This document shows positions 46,087 to 57,664 of a stretch of DNA of 64,000 nt, one piece after another (position 1 is the first letter of the stretch; each line of letters starts with the position of its first letter). Origin of the DNA: Phascolarctos cinereus (taxonomy: Eukaryota > Chordata > Mammalia > Diprotodontia > Phascolarctidae). Position numbers and translations under genes: made by a program. Under the pieces are notes generated by a model, which ran no database searches, had not been told where the DNA came from, and saw only the letters and a list, made by a program, of their open reading frames with translations. The stretch lies in NCBI RefSeq assembly GCF_002099425.1, contig NW_018343987.1:13641501-13705500 (forward strand), in the 5' to 3' direction.

Positions 46087-46120
46087 ATACAAGGACCCGG
46101 CAGTTGTAGGGTCCTTGTAT
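46087..46120. repeat. Perfect 12-bp hairpin
   Basis: atacaaggaccc (46087-46098) and gggtccttgtat (46109-46120) are exact reverse complements around a 10-base loop. A further copy of 'tccttgtataaa' occurs at 46147-46158 in addition to that at 46112-46123. Confidence 0.9.
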
Positions 46121-46489
46121 AAATTCAACAAGTCTGCTGTTGTGTGTCCTTGTATAAACCTAGTAAGTCTTGGTAAAGCAAGATTAAGCTCTCCCTCTAC
46201 TTCTTCTTTTGGTAGGACTGCCTCTGAACTATGTTTAATAAGGCTGGTATATTGTGATGGCTTGGGAAGTACAGAGGAATGATATTCCCATGTTAATTTT
46301 GCAGTAGTCTCTTGCCGTGCGTGCCCAGAACAAGTTACATAGTCTCTCTGAGCCTATCTACCACATAGGGTTCTTGTAGGGTTAGCAGTTTGTAAACTTT
46401 AAACCTGCTATATGAATCGGTATAAGCATGTCCTGTTGAGCAGTGGATCAAATGCCCATGGATAGTGTTTCCAGTGTTGAACCTTTTGG

Positions 46490-46690
46490 GTTCTCAGTGT
46501 GGTGCAGTAGAAAGAGTGTTGGATTTGGAGTCAGAAGACCTGGGTTGAAATCCCAGTTGTGCTATTTAATGCCTGTGCAACTTCAGACCCATTTCTTCCT
46601 GTTTCTGGACCTCAGTTTCCTCATCTGTAAATTGAGGTGATTGGACTAGTTCTCTAAAGTCTCTAAATTCTTTGGTCTCATGATTCTGGC
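46490..46690 (+). repeat. MIR-type CORE-SINE
   Basis: 'tggatttggagtcagaagac', 'cctgggttgaaatcccagtt', 'tcagtttcctcatctgtaaa': near full-length sense MIR. Confidence 0.75.
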
Positions 46691-46834
46691 ACATTCACCA
46701 GTATGTATCTGGCTGAGAATGGAAGGGTCGTTAAGCATGATAGGTGAGCATTTTGTTGGTGGATTACAGTAAATTATCCTTGATTTTTCAAAAACTAGAT
46801 GAGATGTGATGGGTAGAGAGAGAAAAGGGAATCA

Positions 46835-47690
46835 GTTACCCAGGGAATATTCATTAAGCTCCTACCATGTCAGGCACCGGGGATACAAGTACAAATAATT
46901 AAGCTCCCTAATTGCAGGTGGCTTAGTTTTGTTGGTAGAACAAGCACATATAAAAATATGCACAAGATAAAGTTGAATACAAATGTATACAAAGTAGTTG
47001 AATGGAGGGTATGGGAAGGTGAGCAGTGTTAGTTGTGGGTATCAAGAAAGGCTTCATGCAGAAGATGGTATTTGAGCTGCATTTTAAAGGAAAAGGGGAG
47101 CTTATGAGTAGAAGTAATGAGGGGGTACATTCCAGGTGTATGGAGCCAGCCAGTGCAGAAGTGTAGAGATGGGAGATGGGGTGCTGTATATGAGGAACAG
47201 CAGGCCAGTTTGCAGGAGGAAGAGTAGTGTCCAATAAAGCTTGGAAAAATAGGTTGTAGCTGTAATGTGTAGAGCTTTAAAAGCTAAACAGAGGAGTTTC
47301 TATTTTATCTTAAGAGGCAATGGGAAGCCACCAGAATTTATTGACCATAGGGGGGTCATGTAGTTAGATTTGTGTATAAGAAGAATTATTTGGCAGCAGA
47401 ATGTAGGGGTGGACTGGCAAGAAGAAAGACAAGTCAGGGACACCATTTAGGAGGCAAGATGTGATGAGGGCCTTAACTAAAGCTCAAAACTGCAGGACTA
47501 GAGAGAAGGGGTTGGCTGCAAGAGATGTAAAGATAGAAATGACAAAATTTGGCTACTAATTGGATATGTGGGATACAAGGAGAATGAGGAGTGGAGGATA
47601 ATGCTGAGGTTAAGAGACTGGAGGGATGGCAGTGCCTGAAGTAGAAGTATGGAAATTTAGAAGAGGAGAGGTTTTAGAGAGGAAAGTGCT
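46835..47690 (-). repeat. L2 LINE (antisense)
   Basis: 'attaagctcctaccatgtca', 'ggcaccggggatacaagtac', then 'gaaaggcttcatgcagaag' and a body resembling the other antisense L2 copies. Confidence 0.7.
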
Positions 47691-48069
47691 CTCCTGGGAC
47701 TCTCCCAGACCTATTCTACCTGCTATTCATGCTGCCTTGACAGGATATGGGGAGAATGTTTTCATCTTCAGTTATTATTTGAGTATCCAGGGTATAGAAT
47801 TCTTTGTGAGGTGCTTTAGAATTTATCTTTTCATATCTTTTTCATCAAACATCTATTAAATACTCAATGACTACTCTAATTTGGAGAGACTTTTAGGAGA
47901 GAGAGTCCCATAAATACTTTACCTCATCATAAACTGCTTGAGTGACAGCTTGACTTTTTCCAGCAATAAACTGGGGCTGTAACACATATTTCTGCTTAAT
48001 TATGTGATGTCCTTTTTTAAAGTGATAGATGACATATAATTAGTTGTGAAACTTCTGTGACACATCTTC

Positions 48070-48190
48070 AGATAAAATCCATTAGACTGTGAGCTCCTTG
48101 AGGGCAGGGACTGTCTTCTGCCTCTTTTTGTATCCCTAGCTTAGCCCATTGCGTGGCTTGTAGTAGGCACTTGTATGCTTATCGACTGAC
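48070..48190 (+). repeat. L2 LINE 3' end
   Basis: 'ccattagactgtgagctcct', 'tgagggcagggactgtcttc', 'gtagtaggcacttgtatgct': sense L2 terminus. Confidence 0.85.
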
Positions 48191-48524
48191 TAACTAAAAT
48201 TTAGACAGTCTATGCCTTCGAGGGGCTCAGAATCAAAAGTAGTTCAGTGAGGATAGCAGTTTCATTAATACAAACAATATTGCAAGGTGAATACTCTGTA
48301 AACAGGAAAGCTAGTTCTGTCGGGAAATTGAGGCACATCTAGCGTGCCTATACATAATAGTACAGTGTTTGATTTATAGTCCCAGAGTACCTTGGGGCTG
48401 GTGAGGCCATCTGTCCTCTCTTTAGGTAGGACTGCCTCTAAGCCTGTCCAAATAGAGGAAAGGTTTAATTTTTGTTTTAGACATTTAAAATATGAACATT
48501 TTTTAAACAACAAACTCTCCAGAC

Positions 48525-48600
48525 AATAAGTATTTATTAAGCACTTGCCATGTAGCAGACATTGTACTAGGCACTGGAACATAGGTACAGTGAATTAAAA
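48525..48600 (-). repeat. L2 LINE 3'-end fragment
   Basis: 'aagtatttattaagcacttg' and 'attgtactaggcactggaa': antisense L2 terminus. Confidence 0.65.
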
Positions 48601-48689
48601 CAATCCCCACTCTCAACTAGTTTGGATGTTGCATACTGTCAGGATGTCTTACTTTTTAGATTTTACAGATTAAACCCATGACATCAGTG

Positions 48690-48900
48690 GAGATAAATAG
48701 TAAGCGTGGTGTTGAGAAAGGACTGAATTGGCAGTCAAGATTCTGAAGTTGTAGTCACAGATCTACCCCTAACTTTGTGGAACAACTCCCTCCAAATCTC
48801 TGAAGCCCTCCTTTGTTGATCTGTAAAATTTGGGGTGATAGGGTTGGACTAGATTGCCTCTAAGGTTCCTTCCATCCGTTTCCTCTTTTATTCTCTTGCA
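48690..48900 (+). repeat. MIR-type CORE-SINE
   Basis: 'ttggcagtcaagattctgaa', 'tctgtaaaatttggggtgat', 'agggttggactagattgcct': diverged sense copy. Confidence 0.55.
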
Positions 48901-49394
48901 TTTTTGACATATGCTGGTACTTAAACATTCACATTCGGTTGATGGCACCTATTACGACCCCTGGGTGAATTACACTCTGCTCAGGGTGGAGTCTACAGTC
49001 ATGGAACATGGTGCTCTTCCTTTAAATGAGGTAAGTATGAATGGTTTCTGCTACCTCTGCCATAATGTCAGAAATAGCCCTCTGTAGTAGAGCTCTACCT
49101 GGCCAACACCCTGTGCACTAGACTTTTCTGACCCTCTCTTCAGCATCTGAATGTTTCTATCCTATGTCCTATTTTCAGGAAATCCAGAGGTAATCTCGTA
49201 AATAAGCTACGCCATTGGGATATTGTGAATTTTGATAGAGGCTTTATGGATATGATGCCTTAACACAAAGGAGTCACTTTAACTGTGGGAGTTTCAAACA
49301 TCCAAGAAGGTCTTTTGCCCCTCAAATTCTAGAGTGTAGTTGTCTACCGACCCATAGGACTAGCCCTATATACATGATTAAAAACATTCTGTCA

Positions 49395-49671
49395 AAGAGG
49401 CAGCTAAATTATGCATTAGGTAGAGTGCTGGGCCTAGAGTCAGGAAAACCTGAGTCCAAATCTGACCTCAGACACTTAATAGCTTTGTGACCCTGGGCAT
49501 GCATGTCACTTAACCTTTGCCTGCTTCAGTTTCCTCAGCTGTAAAATGGAGATAGTAATAGCACCTGCCTCCTAGGATTATTGTGAGGATCAAATAAGAT
49601 AATATTTTCAAAGTGTATAGCACAGTATCTGGCACATAGTAGGCACTCTATAAATGTTTATTGTCTTCCTT
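49395..49671 (+). repeat. MIR-type CORE-SINE, near full length
   Basis: Head 'gaggcagctaaattatgcat', core 'agctttgtgaccctgggcat', 3' part 'tcagctgtaaaatggagata', 'tattgtgaggatcaaataag', end 'cactctataaatgttta'. It runs straight into the TTCC microsatellite. Confidence 0.8.
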
Positions 49672-49752
49672 GTTCCTTCCTTCCTTCCTTCCTTCCTTCC
49701 TTCCTTCCTTCCTTCCTTCCTTCCTTCCTTCCTTCCTTCCTTCCTTCCTTCC
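49672..49752. repeat. (TTCC)n microsatellite
   Basis: About 20 almost uninterrupted tetranucleotide units. Confidence 0.98.
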
Positions 49753-49797
49753 TGTTAATGAGAAGATAATTTCCAAGTTCCCATCTGATTTAGCATA

Positions 49798-49818
49798 ATA
49801 TATATATATATATATATA
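49798..49818. repeat. (TA)n microsatellite
   Basis: About ten TA units. Confidence 0.95.
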
Positions 49819-49834
49819 CACAGAAGGGATCTTA

Positions 49835-50030
49835 GCAGTCACAGGATCATAGCATTTGAGCTGAAAGAGTCATCTAGTCCAACTCCCTCATTGTACAGTT
49901 AAGGAAAACTCAGGACACAGAGAGATTAAGTGACTTGTCCAAGTTCACATAGGTAATTCATGCCCGAGCAGGGATATGAACCCAGGATTCAGGGCAGGCA
50001 CTCTTTTCATTGTACTTGCGGATGCTTCTA
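49835..50030 (-). repeat. MIR-type SINE
   Basis: 'catttgagctgaaagagtca', 'taagtgacttgtccaagttc', 'gatatgaacccaggattcag': antisense MIR class. Confidence 0.65.
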
Positions 50031-50064
50031 TAATTCTTTGATTCTGTTTTTCTACGATGCAATC

Positions 50065-50150
50065 CCTCAGTCCTTATGGCTAACATCACCTTCTTACAGC
50101 ACCTAGCATGGCATCTGACACATAGTAGTTACTAAAATAAATTCATTGAG
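50065..50150 (+). repeat. L2 LINE 3'-end fragment
   Basis: 'cttacagcacctagcatggc' and 'atctgacacatagtagttac': sense L2 terminus. Confidence 0.55.
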
Positions 50151-51474
50151 TTGAAATGTATGTTGTTTTTCCTCCTTTCCCTTTATGATATTACTACAGA
50201 CCTATTCCCCCAATATTCATCCATACGGAAAGACAATAGCCTCTTCACAAAAAAGAAACTTTAATCACAAAGTATTTTGCTCCAAGTCCACAAGAGCAGA
50301 CAGAGTTGATTTTAAAGGCTCAAGGACTGGCTCCCTTGTCATTTCTCTATGTCTTTTCAGTTGCAGGTGGGTTAGAAACAGCATCAGTTGCATCTGAGCT
50401 CCTAAATCTCTTTGAAGTTAGGCAGCACCCTGGAGTAGAAGAGCTCATCCTTTTTCAGGAAGGGATACAGTTTTGGGAATGCTGGCTCTGTTTTCTCTCC
50501 CTTGTGTTCCCTGTGATGCATAACATAAGGAAAACAATGTTTGCTTAACAAGTCTTTGGTATTCACTTCTCTTTACTGAGATTAAACTGTGATCTCATGT
50601 TTGTGATAGAACAAATCTCAGCTGCTGGGAGTGGGGGTGGTGATGCTGCAAACATAAGATTAGGGTGAGGACTGAAAGGCCCACAGCAGGAACAGGTGAA
50701 CTACTGGGTAACAAAGACCCTGTTTAGGACCCAACACTAATCACCAGGTTTTTCCAAAGGTCATTTTATGCTGCTGCTTCTAAGTGCTTAGTTTGTGGCA
50801 ATATATAATCCATCCTGCTGTATTTCTCTAATCCAGAAATCTGTGAAGGGGTGGTTGCTGGGGAGAGGTTGATTTTAGACCCTGAGAGCTTAGATTTCAT
50901 CTGCTTCCTAGAGTTCCCAGTGGGGCTGGATGCAACTGTCTTTTGCAGACCCCATTGAAGATGTCAATAAGTTAGTAGTAGGGGCGTGTCCTGCCACAGC
51001 CAAGAAGATAGATAGGATGTTGGAATTCCCTACCCCTTGTAGAGAGGATTGGTTTTCCTTTAGGATGAAGAGTCTTATCACAGATGTAAGGGATTGTTTA
51101 TTCAGTGAAAGACATATTCTATAATAGGATGCTATAGCCCACAGGTTTAGAGATGATCACTAAAACAAGTTATGTTTCTGAGGAGCAGATGGTCCCCTTC
51201 ATGAGACATCTCCCCTATGTCCACATTGCTGTTGACTGCTTAGAACAAGCCTCTTTGGGAAAGCACCCACATCATTTATGAGTTCCCCAGGTCTCCTTAC
51301 TGGCAAGGTTGGACACAGTTCTACAGAAGACAGTCTTGGCTGGTTTAGTAGGCCCAGCTGTAGCATCAGAATGTAACAGACACATAAGATTTTTTTTTTC
51401 TTAAATGTTGAAACAGCAAAGTCATGCTTCATTTACCTCTTCAAATTGTACGTGTTTCAGGTGAAGAGAAAAGA
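50151..51474. other. Intergenic, nothing recognised
   Basis: About 1.3 kb between USP28 and CLDN25. Open frames here are short and resemble no protein I know. Confidence 0.5.
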
Positions 51475-51660
51475 ATCACAGATTTAAAGCTAGAAAGGAC
51501 CTTAAAATTCTTCCAGCCCAACATCTTCATTTTACAAGTGAGAAAGCCTAAGGCCCAGACAAACTGAGTGACTTACCCAAAGTCCCACAGGTAATAAAAA
51601 AGGGCAGAACTGGGATCTGCCTACAAACCCAGAATTCTTCCCCCTGTACCATGCTGCCTC
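51475..51660 (-). repeat. MIR-type SINE
   Basis: 'tttacaagtgagaaagccta', 'gtgacttacccaaagtccca', 'gcagaactgggatctgccta': antisense MIR class. Confidence 0.65.
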
Positions 51661-51798
51661 ATTTCCAACTTTCTGGAGAAGGGGAAGTTTTTCATTGGGG
51701 CAACATGTCACTTCCAGATGTCTGAAGTGTCTGCTTTGGTTTTGCTTTCTACAGAACCCAAAAGAGTTAATCCTTAGTAAATGAGAGAAGCACATGAA

Positions 51799-51824
51799 CA
51801 CCACCATCACCACCACCACCACCA
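51799..51824. repeat. (CCA)n short repeat
   Basis: Imperfect run of cca/tca triplets, about 26 bases, shortly downstream of the CLDN25 stop. Confidence 0.85.
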
Positions 51825-51934
51825 GAAGCAAGGTTAAACCAATCAGGATTAATGGGGAGGCAGGGATAAGAAAGCATTTCTAATTCTCCTTGCATTCTTT
51901 ACGCTAGCAGTTTCACCCTAATTAAGATCTAGCC

Positions 51935-53214
<1,280 letters not shown>

Positions 53215-53529
53215 CATCTTTGAGGCAAGTATAGGTAAAAACCTGGAATTTTATGCTGAAAAAAAAGTTTGATCTGGTCAATTTTATTAATACTTGGAAA
53301 AAAATATCACTATCATTTTCCAGTGCCTCCTCCACTCCATCCCCAAAGAGAATCTTCCCTTGTATCAAAGTACAGTCAAATAACATAAATCAACACATTG
53401 GCTATTTAAAGTAAATACTTCATTCTGAACCTATAATCTACCACCTTTCTGCTGAGAGGGGACACAAACTTCACCATCTGTCCTCTGAGATCACAGAATT
53501 GATCAGTGTTTTAAAGTCTTTCACTGTTT
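53215..53529 (-). repeat. L1-type LINE 3' fragment
   Basis: 'cattctgaacctataatcta', 'ccacctttctgctgagaggg', 'cctctgagatcacagaattg' parallels the L1-like 3' end at 54943-55210. Confidence 0.6.
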
Positions 53530-53660
53530 TCCTGTGAGCTCTGTGAGAGGAAGAATTGTTTTTTTTCTTTTCTTTACCTTTTTTTGTGTCCCCAAAACTT
53601 AGCCCAGTCCCTGGCACATAGTAGGTGTTTAATAAGTGCTAGTCGACTAACTGTCTGACA
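53530..53660 (+). repeat. L2 LINE 3' end
   Basis: 'ctgtgagctctgtgagagga', 'gtgtccccaaaacttagccc', 'ggcacatagtaggtgtttaa'. Confidence 0.75.
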
Positions 53661-53889
53661 TGATTGTAGACAGCATGTAAGGTGTTCTGGCTTATACACT
53701 AATCTATATTCAGATTTTCCCCCTATAAACTCTGTGAGGTACTTGAAGATAGAAGCAAATGTGTTATCTTCAGAAGGGAAAAGGAAGAATTAAAGAGAAA
53801 AGAGAATACATTTAATTGAGCCATATTAATAGTGCTAATGTCATGAGGATTTAGATCTAGGATGGACTTTAAAGGTTCTCTGGTCACTC

Positions 53890-54090
53890 AATCAATAAGC
53901 ATTTGTTAAGCATCTACTGGGTGCCAGACACTATGCTAAGTGATGTGGGCACAAAGCAACTCAAAAGACAGCCTGACCCTTTATTTACAGATGAGGAAAT
54001 TGAGACACAGAAAGGTCATATGATGTCCCCAAGATCACACCGACAAGTAAATAGCATTCAGGATTAAAAAAAAATCAGGTTATCTGATTC
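53890..54090 (-). repeat. L2 end followed by MIR fragment (both antisense)
   Basis: 'aagcatttgttaagcatcta' and 'ggtgccagacactatgctaa' (L2), then 'tacagatgaggaaattgaga' (MIR). Confidence 0.6.
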
Positions 54091-54229
54091 CAAATCATGT
54101 GATATGAGATAGCATGATATGGTGGGAAGAATCTTGGGATAGGCGTTAGGAGACTAGGGTTCTAGTTTAAGTTCTGTCCCTAAGATCTCTTCTGCCGCCA
54201 AGAGTCTGTGAAAACCTTCCATTTTTAAA

Positions 54230-54805
54230 GCACCTTAGAACTCTGAAGAGTTATAAAAAGGATGCTGAAAGACTTTTTTTTTTAACTGTAAGTAACAATT
54301 GTTTTCATAAAATCTTGGAAGAGAAGATGTAGAAACTGCCACATGGACAGGTAGTCCAGAGTTTTATGTTAGAACTCCGAAGAATTGTGAATAGAGGTTA
54401 CTGGTCTGATCAGCCCCAGTCAGACACATTGTACCTTGACCCCAACATAGTCATGGTCCTCTTGGAGAATGAAGGACAATAACCAACCAATCATCTGAAG
54501 AACTGTTGTCAAAGAGGGACTAGCTTTGTGCTTGAGGGGTAGGAAAGCTGGGAGCAATGAACGGAAGCTGCAGCAGATTTCAGCCTAATATATGGAAAAA
54601 ACTACTGAACATTTAAAACTGCCTACAGAGAGAGTGAGTTGCATCAATAAATAATGGATTTCTTCTCCCTCTGGGTCTTCAAGTATAGTCTGGAGGATTT
54701 ACTACTTTGTCTGGGATGACTGAAGAGCCAATTCCTGTTTAGGTGTGGTTTGGGTGATAGCCTCTGAGGTCCTTTCCAGCCCTTAGATTCTGGGCTTTTG
54801 TGATG
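54230..54805 (+). repeat. CR1/L3 LINE 3' region with a SINE fragment inside
   Basis: CR1/L3 phrases 'aagctgggagcaatgaacgg', 'gatagcctctgaggtccttt', 'ccagcccttagattctggg'. At about 54395-54500 the text 'catggtcctcttggagaatg' and 'aaggacaataaccaacc' is the 3' end of a marsupial SINE. Confidence 0.6.
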
Positions 54806-55346
54806 GCTGATTTCAGATAAGTATGTATTTTAAAGTATTCTGGGGTAGAGTGGTTTGCATTTAAGTCGGCCATTCAGGAAAAAGAAAATCCTGTTAGGAT
54901 CACAGATCTAGAATTCTAATGGACCTTACATGCCAATTGACTCTCCTTTTAAAAATGAAATTTAATTTTTTTCAATTACCAAAAAAATCTATTTTCCTCT
55001 CTTACCACTATCCCTTCCTCCCATTAAAAAGAAAGAAAAACAAAACCCTTGTAACAAATATGAATAGTCAAAACAAATTCCCATATGAGTCATGTTCTAA
55101 AATAGATGTCACATTCTGCACCCTGAGTCTATTACCTCTCTGCTAGGAGGTGGGCAAATGCTTCATCCCTCTGGGGTCATTGTCGGTCATTGCACTGATC
55201 AGTTTTTCAAAGTTGTTTGTTGTTATAGTGTAAATTGTTCTGTGGTTCTGCTCAGTCCACTCTACATCAGCTTATATAAGTTTTTGCAAGTTTCCCTGAA
55301 ATTGCTCCTTTTGTTAATACTATTAGTAGTAACAACAACAGCAAGT

Positions 55347-55386
55347 ATCATTATCATTATCATCATCATCATCATCATCATCATTA
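55347..55386. repeat. (ATC)n microsatellite
   Basis: Run of atc/att triplets. It probably grew from the A-rich tail of the 7SL pseudogene that it abuts. Confidence 0.95.
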
Positions 55387-55387
55387 T

Positions 55388-55650
55388 AGAGACTGGGTCT
55401 TCCCCTATCTTGTTCAGAACAGCCACATATAGGTTCAATTCCATTGCTGATTGCCACAAAATCTTTGACATGCTCCATTTTAGAACTGTGCAGATTTGCT
55501 TCTCCTTATGCACCATATATTTTAGTTTCAGAATCAGTAGTGTAGACGCCAGATCAGCTTTAGCCCTACTGAAGCTCGAAACTCTGGATCGCTCCATCAG
55601 CCTCAGCCTGCTTGCAACAAAATTACAGACCTGTCTGTGCCTGTTGTAGA
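55388..55650 (-). pseudogene. RN7SL-like: 7SL (SRP) RNA retropseudogene
   Basis: The + strand reads 'agagactgggtcttcccctat', close to the reverse complement of the 7SL 3' end (agagacggggtctcgctatg). Further collinear matches follow: 'ttgacatgctcca' (7SL ttgacctgctccg), 'gtagacgccagatcagcttt' (gcggacacccgatcggcata), 'gatcgctccatcagcctcag' (gcgatcctcccgcctcagcc), and 'attacagacctgt' (actacaggcatgc). About 263 nt against ~300 for 7SL, so nearly full length. The copy splits an L1; 'ttttgttat' and 'ctttgttat'-like bases on the two sides suggest a target duplication. Not transcribed as SRP RNA in any obvious way: conserved loops are diverged. Confidence 0.8.
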
Positions 55651-56109
55651 ACACTTGGTCCCTTTGTTATTTCTTACAGCACAATAGTATTCTATTACAA
55701 AAATAGCATTCCATTTCATTTATATACCATAAGTTTTTCAATCATTCTCTATTTCATAGGTACTGCCTTAGTTTTCAGTTCTTTGCCACTACAAAAAAGA
55801 TCTACTATAAATATTTGTCACATATAGATCTTCTCTTCCCTCATTCTTCACTCTCATTGGGGTAAAGGCCTGATAATGGCATTGCTGGGTCAAAAGGTAT
55901 GGACAGTTTGGTAACTTTTTTGGAAATCCCTGGGTTTTTTGAGTGATCACCAGGTTCTGGAAATTAATCATTTTTCAGGTAGGAGATTCTGGCTCCCTCT
56001 CCTGGCCATTCAGAGGTACTGCATTATAAGCATCAGCCATTTGAATTCATGGCAAATTTTAAAAAATTAAATTAGATTTAAAAATTAGATTGAAATATAT
56101 GTTTATATG

Positions 56110-56290
56110 ATAATAATAATAATTTCATAGCTGGAAATGGTAACCTAGTTATTTTACGGATGAAGAAAATGATCCCCAGAGAGATGAAGTGATTTGTTTA
56201 AAGTTACACAAGTAGTGACAGAGTCAATATTCAAATTTAGTCTTTCCATTCCAAGTCCAGCCCTTTTCCCTCTGTGCCATGATTTTGATA
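56110..56290 (-). repeat. MIR-type SINE
   Basis: 'ttttacggatgaagaaaatg', 'gtgacagagtcaatattcaa', 'cagcccttttccctctgtgc': antisense MIR class. Confidence 0.6.
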
Positions 56291-56569
56291 TGAAGAGGTA
56301 TTCCATGATGGACCAAGTAATGGCAGGATCAAAGTCAAATTTAGAGGTAGAAAAGAGAGAAAAGTATCTAGGGCTAGGCCTGGCTTTATAAGAACATGCA
56401 TCCACACAGACTATTGTGATTTCTTAGGGAAGCTTAATCAATTCAGATCAAAGAGTCCATCAGTCTACCACCCATTGCCGAAGAGCAGACTCTCAGAATG
56501 GGAAGGGTCTGAGGCTGTATAATCTAAGCCTATACTGGGACAGGAATCTGTTCTATACCATTTTACTCT

Positions 56570-56790
56570 TTTTCAGTCATATCTGACTTTTTCTGATCTC
56601 ATTTGAGATTTTCTTGGCACAGATACTGGAGTGGTTTGCCGTGTCCTTCAGCTCATTTTACAGATGAGGAAACTGAGGTAAATGAGGTTAAGTGACTTGC
56701 CCAGGATCACAATGTATGAAGCTGGATTTGAACTCAGGTCTTCTTGACTTCAGGCCTGGCACTCTAACCACAGCACCACCTTCCTTCCTT
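56570..56790 (-). mobile_element. Longer marsupial SINE (Mar1-like), antisense
   Basis: 'tcttggcacagatactggag', 'tggtttgccgtgtccttcag', 'ggatttgaactcaggtcttc', 'cactctaaccacagcaccac': the antisense form of the family seen in sense at 58925-59190. Confidence 0.85.
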
Positions 56791-56799
56791 CCTCTATAT

Positions 56800-57080
56800 C
56801 ATACCCAACAAGTGGTCATTTAGCTTTTGCTTAAAGACCTCCAATGAAGGGCAACAAATTATCTCCCAAGGCAGCCTCTTGCACTTTAGGATTGATCTGT
56901 TAGAAAGTTTTTCCTTCCCCTAAGACTAAATTTGCCTCTCTAAAAATTTTATCTGTTGCTCCTATTGCTGCCCTCTGGGACCAAATCAAATAAATCAATA
57001 GATTTTCCGTCTGGCCTATTTCTTCTCTCCTCCAGGCTAACCATCCTCGTTCCTTTTATTTGATCCTTACTGACATGAAC
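56800..57080 (-). repeat. CR1/L3 LINE fragment (antisense)
   Basis: 'gcttaaagacctccaatgaa', 'tctcccaaggcagcctcttg', 'cttctctcctccaggctaac', standard antisense CR1/L3 text. Confidence 0.75.
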
Positions 57081-57110
57081 TCAAGGACTCTTCTAAACAA
57101 TGTTTCCCAA

Positions 57111-57258
57111 GGGCAACTAGGTGGCACAATGGATAGAGCACCAGCCCTGGAGTCAGGAGGGCTTGAGTTCAAATACAGCCTCAGACATACAACACTCATT
57201 AGTTGTATGATTCTGGGCAAGTCACTTATCCCCAAATTGCCTCACAGGAAAACACAAA
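57111..57258 (+). mobile_element. Marsupial tRNA-derived SINE
   Basis: 'gggcaactaggtggcacaat' head and an A-rich tail. Similar bases 'aacaatgtttccca' and 'aacaagtttccca' on the two sides look like a target duplication. Confidence 0.88.
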
Positions 57259-57544
57259 ACAAGTTTCCCAGCAGACTACTCCCATATTATAGTTATGCAT
57301 CCATTAAAGAGTATAGAGAATACAATAACCCACCATGCTGATTGTTGACATTTTAAAACTTTTATTTAATAAAAGCAAAATGCTCTCAAAGCCTCTCTTG
57401 CAACAAATGGTCTCCTACGCACGTCAGTATCATACAAGATTCTTTGAAAGATATAGAATAAAATAACTTCATTTGACAACCTCCTGATTATTAATATCAG
57501 GAGAGACATAAAAGGGAGAGATGTATATTTTCCAAACTCATCTG
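57259..57544. other. Intergenic, nothing firmly recognised
   Basis: May contain more of the RTE-type LINE that is clearer from 57665, but I could not read it. Confidence 0.35.
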
Positions 57545-57660
57545 TAAAAAGAGCTGGAGAAGGAAATGGCAAACCACTCCAGTATATTTGCCAAGAAAAC
57601 TGCAAACAGGGGCTGGAGGAGTTGGACAGGACTGAAATGACTGAACAACAACATTCTCTC
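57545..57660 (+). mobile_element. 3' end of the longer marsupial SINE
   Basis: 'gctggagaaggaaatggcaa', 'accactccagtatatttgcc', ending 'aaatgactgaacaacaaca'. 5'-truncated. Confidence 0.85.
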
Positions 57661-57664
57661 CAGG

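Larger units (their letters stand above)
54943..55985 (-). mobile_element. L1-type LINE 3' end, interrupted by a 7SL copy
   Basis: 'caattaccaaaaaaatctat', 'gcaccctgagtctattacct', then after the insertion 'ttcttacagcacaatagtat', 'gatcttctcttccctcattc', 'aatggcattgctgggtcaaa': antisense L1 3' UTR and ORF2 end. Confidence 0.75.

Noticed and set aside
49672-49752. Regular repeats considered as a CRISPR-like or satellite array
   Set aside because: Plain tetranucleotide microsatellite without spacers, in a vertebrate genome.
55158-55649. Open frames of 163 and 130 codons on both strands
   Set aside because: Both read through an L1 3' end, an ATC microsatellite (giving poly-Ile or poly-Met) and the 7SL pseudogene. 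Not coding.
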